Shown here: one piece after another, positions 58,556 to 64,000 of the stretch | How positions within the stretch are numbered: position 1 is the stretch's first letter | Layout of the letters: the number at the start of each line of letters is the position of its first letter | Program-made: the position numbers and the translations under genes | Assembly: GCF_014196845.1 (NCBI RefSeq) | Contig: NZ_JACIEM010000003.1 | Location: 186,001 to 250,000 of the forward strand | Length of the DNA stretch: 64,000 bases | Direction of reading: 5' to 3' | Origin: Aurantimonas endophytica | Lineage (GTDB): Bacteria; Pseudomonadota; Alphaproteobacteria; Rhizobiales; Rhizobiaceae | Notes under the pieces: generated by a model | The model's input: only the letters and a program-made list of their open reading frames with translations | What the model was told of the DNA's origin: nothing | Database searches by the model: none

Positions 58556-59491
58556 TCAGTCCGACGACATGCCGTGCATGGTGCCGTCGATCTTGCCGGC
58601 ACGGACCAGCTCCTCGACACATTCATGGACGAGGCTCAGCACGGCGCGCGTCACCCGCGACACGGGCTGGTTCAGCGGCGTCGCCGTGATCAGCTTGGCC
58701 TGCATCGCCGGCGAAGAGATGCGGCGGGCGACGAGGCGCCCCGCCTCGACCTCCTGGTGGACGGCACCGAACGGCAGGATCGTCGCGCCATGGCCGTTCA
58801 GGACGAGCTGCTTGAGGGCGGCGACGGAATCCATCTCCGCCTTGATCTGCAGCACCACCCCCGCCTGGCGCACCGCCGCGTCCACCACCCGTCGCAGCCC
58901 GTTTTCGGGCCCGGGCAGGACGAACTCGAACTGATCCAGCGCATCGATCGCGAGAGGCGAGGAATCGCCGTTCGGTGCCGGCGGCTGGATCAGGTACAGA
59001 TATTCCTCGAGCAGCGGCGCCACATGCATGCTTCGTCCGCGTCGCGCGTCGTAGAGGATCGCGAGATCCAGCCGCCCGGCTTCGATCCATTCCATCAGGA
59101 TGCCGCTGAAGCCCTCGCGCGTGCGCAAAACGGCGTCGGGATAGCGCCAGCGAAAACGCTCGTCGAGCGGCGCCCCGAGTGTCGCGCAGAGCGAGGGCGG
59201 CAGCCCGATCGTGACAGTCCCGGTCATGCGCTCGGAATCTTCCTGGATCGCCTCGCGAATGTCGGCCAGCGCCTCCAGCAGCGGCTTGACCGCCGCGTAG
59301 AGCTTGCGCCCCGACGGGGTCAGGGCGATGCCGCGACCGTGGCGATAGAACAGCTCGGTCCGAAGCTCCGATTCCAGCTTGCGCACCTGCCGGCTGAGTG
59401 CCGGTTGGGTCAGGCCCAGCGAAGCCGCCGCCCTGGAAAAGCTCCCGAGCTCGGTCACCTGGACGAAATAGCTGAGCGTCAGGAACTCCAT
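58556..59491 (-). CDS. LysR family transcriptional regulator
   Basis: 311 residues from ATG 59491. The DNA-binding region reads FLTLSYFVQVTELGSFSRAA followed by SLGLTQPALSRQVRKLESEL. The effector part starts GTVTIGLPPSLCATLGAPLD, and resembles CbbR/NAC-type regulators of acid metabolism. It stands between the acyl-CoA dehydrogenase and Mct-like genes on the same strand, with gaps of 176 and 64 bases, so it probably regulates this small cluster. The 176-base gap (59492-59667) may hold its promoter. Not closely related to the LysR protein at 52952. Confidence 0.92.
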   Translation of the reverse strand: MEFLTLSYFVQVTELGSFSRAAASLGLTQPALSRQVRKLESELRTELFYRHGRGIALTPSGRKLYAAVKPLLEALADIREAIQEDSERMTGTVTIGLPPSLCATLGAPLDERFRWRYPDAVLRTREGFSGILMEWIEAGRLDLAILYDARRGRSMHVAPLLEEYLYLIQPPAPNGDSSPLAIDALDQFEFVLPGPENGLRRVVDAAVRQAGVVLQIKAEMDSVAALKQLVLNGHGATILPFGAVHQEVEAGRLVARRISSPAMQAKLITATPLNQPVSRVTRAVLSLVHECVEELVRAGKIDGTMHGMSSD

Positions 59492-59667
59492 CCGGCCTCG
59501 ATCAATCCCGTCGCCTGCGGCGAAGCACCCTTCCCACGCTGGCGACGGACGCGTCATCCTCCGCGCGGCCTTCGCCCGCCGTGGCGTCAGCCTTACGGGA
59601 ACGGCGCCTCGGCGCGCAACAGAATCGGCTCCTGCCGAGGGATCGGCCATCGCGGCCATCGACCGTG

Positions 59668-61365
59668 TCAGTTGCGCCCGGCAAGCACGCCACGCGCCAC
59701 GACCTGCGCCTGGATTTCGGCTGCCCCCTCGAAGATGTTGAGAATGCGCGCGTCGCACAGGACGCGGCTGATCTCGTATTCCAGGGCGAAGCCGTTGCCG
59801 CCATGGATCTGCAGCGAATTGTCGGCGTTGGCCCAGGCAGTGCGCGCAGCGAGCAGCTTGGCCATGCCCGCCTCGATGTCGCATCGCCGACCGCTGTCCT
59901 TCTCCCGTGCCGCGAAATACGTCAGCTGGCGTGCCGCCATCGTCTCCACAACCATGCGGCCGAGCTTGCCGGCGATGCGCGGAAAATCCAGCAGCGACCT
60001 GCCGAACTGAACGCGTTCGCTGGCATAGCGGAAGCCGAGCTCCATGGCGTTCTGCGCCACCCCCACGGCGCGTGCGCCGGTCTGGATGCGGGCGGATTCA
60101 AACGTCGCCATCAGCTGCTTGAAGCCCTCGCCCTCGCGCCCGCCGAGCAGCGCATCGGCCGGCACCGTGAAGCCCTCGAAGCTCAGCTCGTATTCCTTCA
60201 TGCCGCGATAGCCGAGCACGGCGATCTCGCCGCCAGCCATGCCCTCGGCCGGGAACGGGTCCGCGTCGCTGCCCCGCGGCTTCTCGGCAAGCAGCATGGA
60301 AAGACCGCGATAGCCGGGTTCCTCCGGATTTGTGCGCACCAGCAGCGTCATCAGGTCGCTGCGCGCCGCGTGGGTGATCCAGGTCTTGCTGCCGGTGACG
60401 GCGTAGGCATCGCCCGTCAGGACCGCCCTTGTGCGCAGCGCGCCGAGGTCGGAGCCGGTGTTCGGCTCGGTGAAGACGGCGGTCGGCAGGATCGCGCCGC
60501 TGGCGATGCCGGGGAGATAGCGGGCCTTCTGTGCGGGCGTCCCGGCCTGCCCGATGAGTTCCCCGGCGATCTCGGAGCGGGTGCCGAGCGAGCCGGCGCC
60601 GATATAGCCGCGCGACAATTCCTCGGTGACGACGCACATGGCGAGCTTGCCCATGCCGAGGCCGCCATCGGCTTCCGGGATGGTCAGGCCGAAGACGCCC
60701 ATCTCGGCCATGTCGGCGATCAGCGGCAGCGGGATCAGTTCGTCCTTCAGGTGCCATTGATGCGCGAAAGGCGCGATCTTCTCCTCGGTGAAACGCCGGA
60801 ACTGCTCGCGGACCATTTCCAGCGTGTCGTCGCACAGGCCCGGATCGCCTCCGCCCCCTTCGCCGATCGTGTCCGCCACGCAGTGCGCGATCCACACCGC
60901 CAGTTGCGGATCGGTGCCGATCCGGATGATGTCCGCCACGCCCGCCTGAAACGTCGAGAGCTCGTCCGGGGCAACCCCGAAATCTGCCGGCCGGACGATC
61001 TCCCCCTGGCTCATCCAGATGCCGCCCGCCATCTGGGCGAGATACTCGCCGAACAGCGCGGCAAGAATCGCCCGTTCCGTGGGACCGAGGCGGCCCGCCT
61101 CGTCCAGTCGCCGGCCCCAGTCATGCGACTGCGCCAGCGCCTGCGCATAGGTCGCGTACCAGGCAAAGCCGTGGACGATCGCCTGGTGCCGATCGATCCC
61201 GTCCTTGTCGATCACGCCGCCCGGCGCCACCGCCGCAAGCACGGCCTGGCGCAGGCTGCGGACGAGCTTATGGACATGGAGGAGCGTCGCGCCGACCCTT
61301 TCGAGGATATCGGTCGCGTCGCCGATGGGCGGCTGGCTCGGCTCGGCGCCGGACACTGGGTTCAT
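59668..61365 (-). CDS. mcd: Acyl-CoA dehydrogenase, (2S)-methylsuccinyl-CoA dehydrogenase-like
   Basis: 565 residues, about 180 longer at the N-terminus than ordinary acyl-CoA dehydrogenases. That length, the N-terminal domain with GGIWMSQGEIVRPADFG, and the core (LTIPEADGGLGMGKLAMCVV, AVFTEPNTGSDLGALRTRAV, and the C-terminal LQIHGGNGFALEYEISRVLC with IFEGAAEIQAQ) fit Mcd of the ethylmalonyl-CoA pathway, which oxidises (2S)-methylsuccinyl-CoA to mesaconyl-C1-CoA. Serine-cycle methylotrophs use this pathway, so this may be the housekeeping enzyme or a catabolic copy. The nearby Mct-like gene supports mesaconyl-CoA as product. Assignment is by recall of family traits, not alignment. Confidence 0.75.
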   Translation of the reverse strand: MNPVSGAEPSQPPIGDATDILERVGATLLHVHKLVRSLRQAVLAAVAPGGVIDKDGIDRHQAIVHGFAWYATYAQALAQSHDWGRRLDEAGRLGPTERAILAALFGEYLAQMAGGIWMSQGEIVRPADFGVAPDELSTFQAGVADIIRIGTDPQLAVWIAHCVADTIGEGGGGDPGLCDDTLEMVREQFRRFTEEKIAPFAHQWHLKDELIPLPLIADMAEMGVFGLTIPEADGGLGMGKLAMCVVTEELSRGYIGAGSLGTRSEIAGELIGQAGTPAQKARYLPGIASGAILPTAVFTEPNTGSDLGALRTRAVLTGDAYAVTGSKTWITHAARSDLMTLLVRTNPEEPGYRGLSMLLAEKPRGSDADPFPAEGMAGGEIAVLGYRGMKEYELSFEGFTVPADALLGGREGEGFKQLMATFESARIQTGARAVGVAQNAMELGFRYASERVQFGRSLLDFPRIAGKLGRMVVETMAARQLTYFAAREKDSGRRCDIEAGMAKLLAARTAWANADNSLQIHGGNGFALEYEISRVLCDARILNIFEGAAEIQAQVVARGVLAGRN

Positions 61366-61434
61366 GTTCGTCCTTCCAGCTCATGCTCGGCATGTGGCTT
61401 CCCGGGTACGGCGCTCCCGTTCCGCCTCCGCCCG

Positions 61435-64000
61435 TCATCCGGCAGCGAACGCCGCCTCGACGATCACTGCTTGGTCGCGGTCGTGGTCGCCATGAAAGCT
61501 GCCCGCCGGCGAGGCCGCTTCCGGCCGGGCGACGCAGGCAAGCTGCGGCCGGCGGACACCCGCCTGCGTCAGCAGGCTTTCGATGCGGCGATCGAGATGG
61601 CGCCACGCCCCGAAATTCTCCGGCTCCTCCTGCACCCAGCGATACGCCGCGTCCGGCCAGCGCCTGAACAGTTCCACCAGCTTCAGCACCGGCAGCGGAT
61701 AGAGCCGCTCGAGGCGGACGATGGCGGTGCCGTCATGGCGTTGGTCCTCGCCACGCCGCCGCTCCAGTTCGTAGGCGATTTTGCCCGTGCAGAGCAGCAC
61801 CCGATCGACGGGCGTGTCCGGGACACAGCTGGCGATCACCGGCCGAAACCGCGTTCCGGCGTCGAAGTCGGTGAGCGGCGACACCGCCGCCGGCAGCCGC
61901 AGGAGCGTCTTCGGGCTCATGACGATCAGCGGCTTGCGCCACGGCGCGAGCACCTGCCGGCGCAGCAGGTGAAAGTAGTTAGCCGGCGTTGACGGATTGG
62001 CAATCTGGATGTTGTCGCGCGCCGCCAGCTGCAGGAACCGCTCCATCCGCGCCGAGGAATGTTCCGGCCCCTGCCCCTCCAGCCCGTGCGGCAGGAGCAT
62101 GACGAGGCCGGAGGGCTGGCGCCACTTGTCTTCGGCCGAACAGACGAACTGGTCGACGATGATCTGCGCGCCATTGGCGAAATCGCCGAACTGCGCCTCC
62201 CAGATCACCAGCGCCTCCGGCGCATCGAGGCTGTAGCCGTACTCGAAACCGAGCACCGCGTGCTCGGACAGCGGGCTGTTGACGACGTCGAACCAGGCCT
62301 GATCCGGCGAAAGCTGGTTGAGGCTGATATGGCGGCGGTCGCTGGCAGTGTCGGTGATCGCGAAGTGGCGGTGCGAAAAGGCGCCGCGTATCACGTCCTG
62401 GCCGCTGAGCCGCACCGGGACGCCCTGCGTCAGCAGCGTGGCGAAGCAGGCGGCCTCGGCGACCGCCCAGTTGAGCCCCGCCTCGATCGCGTCCGCCCGC
62501 TGGCCGACCAGCCGCGCCACCTTGTCGTCGGCTTCGACCGTCGCGGGGACGGCGGCGAGACTCCGGATGAGGCTTTCGAGGCGCTGCCGCTCGACGCCCG
62601 TCCCGATGTCCCAGCCCCCGGTTTCTCCGCGCCCCGTCGGCGCATAGGCTGCCCAGATGCCGTTGGGAAAACCGTCGGCGTTTGGCCGATACTCCTCTGC
62701 CGCCGCAAGCCCCTCCCGATAGGTGCCTCGCCACCGCTCGGCAGCCTGCGCCTCGTCGTCGGCACCGATGACCGAGGCTTCGGCAAGCATCTCCGCATAA
62801 TGCTGGCGGACCCGCTTGTGCGCGCCGATGGTCCTGTAAAGGGTCGGATGCGTGAAACGCGGCTCGTCGATCTCGTTATGGCCCTTGCGGCGATAGCAGA
62901 CGAGATCGATCACCGTATCGCAGTCATGCGCGTTCCTTGCGGCGACGGCGAGATCGGCCGCCAGCAAGGCCGCGTCCGGCTCGTCGCCGTTCACGTGGAA
63001 GATCGGGCTGTCGATGCTTTTCCAGATGCCGGTGCAGTGACGCGAGCTTCGGGCCTCGTCGCGGTTGGTGGTGAAGCCGATCTGGTTGTTGACGACGACA
63101 TGGATCGTGCCGCCAACGCCGAATCCGCCGAGTTCGGCCAGTTGGCAGGTCTCGGCCACCGAGCCCTGGCCGACGACGCTGGCGTCGGTGTGCAGCAGGA
63201 TGGCCAGCACCTTCCGCCGCTCTCCGCCCGCTTTTACCCTCCGGTCACCGGCAGCGCGCGTCCGGCCGAGGACGACCGGGTTGACCGCTTCCAGATGCGA
63301 CGGGTTCGGGGAGAGGACCACGCGCAGCAGCCGCTCGCCGTAACGCAACTCGCCCCCATGACCGAGATGATAGGGAACGTCCGCAGGCACCGGCATGTCG
63401 GTGGCGAAGGGATGAGTCCCGGTGAAGGTCGCGAAAAGCCGGGGCAACGCCATCCCGAAGACGTTCGCCATCAGGTTCAGCCGGCCCCGATGCATGGTGC
63501 CGACATGCACCTCGTCGATGCCGGCCATGGCCGCCTGGTGCAGCAGGCGATCCACCAGCGGTATCAGCGTGTCGCCCCCCTCGATGCCGAAGCGCTTCTT
63601 CGTCGGGTATCGCGTACCCAGCAGAAGCTCGAACTCTTCCGCCGCCACGAGCAGGTCGAAGGCGCGCCGCCTCGCCGCCGCCCCCGGCCGTTGCGGACGC
63701 GCTTCGAATGCCACCCGAACCGCATTCCGGCGGACGGCGTCGTCGATATGCGCGCTTTCGAGGCTGAGGGAGCCGCAATAGAGTTCTCGCAGCCGTGTCT
63801 CTGCAGTCTGCCTGCCCGGGCCGTCGGCCGGAACACGGTGCAGCGGATCGAGGTCGGCAACGAGATGGCCCCGGTCGCGAATCTCTTCGCAGGCGAGGCT
63901 GTCGAGGCCGCACCTGTCGGCTTCGTCGAGCCCCTCCAGTTCCCGTATGGCGTCGAAGACGAAGCGCCAGTCCGGGCTCACCGCACCCGGCTCGACACCA
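61435..64000 (-). CDS. 2-oxoglutarate dehydrogenase E1-like thiamine diphosphate enzyme, 5' end beyond window
   Basis: The frame is open from the stop at 61435 through the right edge, giving about 854 residues and lacking perhaps the first 40-80. It aligns by eye with SucA along its length: the substrate histidines in VPYHLGHGG and PNPSHLEAVNPVV, the thiamine site HTDASVVGQGSVAET (most SucA have Gly where Thr stands in HTD) with VVNNQIGFTT, RKGHNEIDEPRFTHP, and EAQFGDFANGAQIIVDQF. It decarboxylates 2-oxoglutarate or a close 2-oxo acid. No E2 or E3 gene is seen, and the acyl-CoA dehydrogenase gene follows after 69 bases, so it may be a pathway-specific copy. Confidence 0.88.
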   Translation of the reverse strand, partial: GVEPGAVSPDWRFVFDAIRELEGLDEADRCGLDSLACEEIRDRGHLVADLDPLHRVPADGPGRQTAETRLRELYCGSLSLESAHIDDAVRRNAVRVAFEARPQRPGAAARRRAFDLLVAAEEFELLLGTRYPTKKRFGIEGGDTLIPLVDRLLHQAAMAGIDEVHVGTMHRGRLNLMANVFGMALPRLFATFTGTHPFATDMPVPADVPYHLGHGGELRYGERLLRVVLSPNPSHLEAVNPVVLGRTRAAGDRRVKAGGERRKVLAILLHTDASVVGQGSVAETCQLAELGGFGVGGTIHVVVNNQIGFTTNRDEARSSRHCTGIWKSIDSPIFHVNGDEPDAALLAADLAVAARNAHDCDTVIDLVCYRRKGHNEIDEPRFTHPTLYRTIGAHKRVRQHYAEMLAEASVIGADDEAQAAERWRGTYREGLAAAEEYRPNADGFPNGIWAAYAPTGRGETGGWDIGTGVERQRLESLIRSLAAVPATVEADDKVARLVGQRADAIEAGLNWAVAEAACFATLLTQGVPVRLSGQDVIRGAFSHRHFAITDTASDRRHISLNQLSPDQAWFDVVNSPLSEHAVLGFEYGYSLDAPEALVIWEAQFGDFANGAQIIVDQFVCSAEDKWRQPSGLVMLLPHGLEGQGPEHSSARMERFLQLAARDNIQIANPSTPANYFHLLRRQVLAPWRKPLIVMSPKTLLRLPAAVSPLTDFDAGTRFRPVIASCVPDTPVDRVLLCTGKIAYELERRRGEDQRHDGTAIVRLERLYPLPVLKLVELFRRWPDAAYRWVQEEPENFGAWRHLDRRIESLLTQAGVRRPQLACVARPEAASPAGSFHGDHDRDQAVIVEAAFAAG

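Overview
The window is GC-rich, densely coding DNA that looks alphaproteobacterial, most likely a methylotrophic member of the Hyphomicrobiales (Rhizobiales); I cannot name a genus. The main grounds are a lanthanide-type methanol dehydrogenase cluster (xoxF, xoxG, xoxJ), a methylofuran/tetrahydromethanopterin-type gene (MfnB-like), a whole set of quinoprotein-associated accessory genes, and TRAP-rich catabolic operons typical of this order.

Region 1 (1-19 kb) is a periplasmic alcohol-oxidation locus. It holds an MfnB-FolB-like fusion running off the left edge, a DUF3280-like protein, a quinoprotein-associated ABC system (binding protein, ATPase, permease) interleaved with a NarL-type two-component pair, a beta-propeller protein and an exported protein carrying 12 consecutive aspartates. 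On the opposite strand follow a CxxxCW rhodanese-like protein, xoxJ, xoxG and xoxF, then a metallo-hydrolase plus SoxYZ-like carrier pair, a Cys-rich exported protein, a second beta-propeller and an MxaD-like SRPBCC protein. XoxF has the second aspartate (Trp-Asp-Phe-Asp) that marks lanthanide-dependent enzymes. Gene content and order recall the Pseudomonas ped and Methylorubrum lut clusters, so I infer that this region senses, imports or uses lanthanides and oxidises methanol through XoxF to XoxG.

Region 2 (19-28.1 kb) is ordinary chromosome: gamma-glutamyltransferase, a DJ-1/PfpI protein, a MarR-EmrA-EmrB efflux operon, nicotinate phosphoribosyltransferase, two small unknown genes, tRNA-Thr(GGT) and tRNA-Phe(GAA).

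Region 3 (28.1-49 kb) begins directly after tRNA-Phe and looks like an accessory catabolic block. A GntR/FCD regulator heads a + strand operon (CoA transferase, crotonase, beta-hydroxyacid dehydrogenase, amidohydrolase, TRAP PQM, PdxA-like) that faces a - strand operon (TRAP PMQ, SDR, SAF-domain dehydrogenase). A further - strand group follows (Ldh2-type, Fe-ADH, semialdehyde dehydrogenase, cyclase). AT-rich, ATATC/GATAT-type operator-like sequences precede all three groups, suggesting one regulon. A truncated TRAP permease next to a 28-bp tandem duplication marks a rearrangement near 48 kb.

Region 4 (48.8-64 kb) has an enoyl-CoA hydratase and a tripartite tricarboxylate transporter (TctCBA) divergent from a LysR gene, then a 2-hydroxyacid dehydrogenase, a galactonate-dehydratase-like enolase-superfamily enzyme and a maleylacetate-reductase-like enzyme. 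Facing these is a - strand run: a 2-oxoglutarate dehydrogenase E1-like protein (running off the right edge), a methylsuccinyl-CoA-dehydrogenase-like flavoprotein, a LysR regulator and a mesaconyl-CoA C1-C4 transferase-like protein. The last set would link methylsuccinyl-CoA to mesaconyl-C4-CoA. The true substrates of regions 3 and 4 cannot be read from sequence alone.
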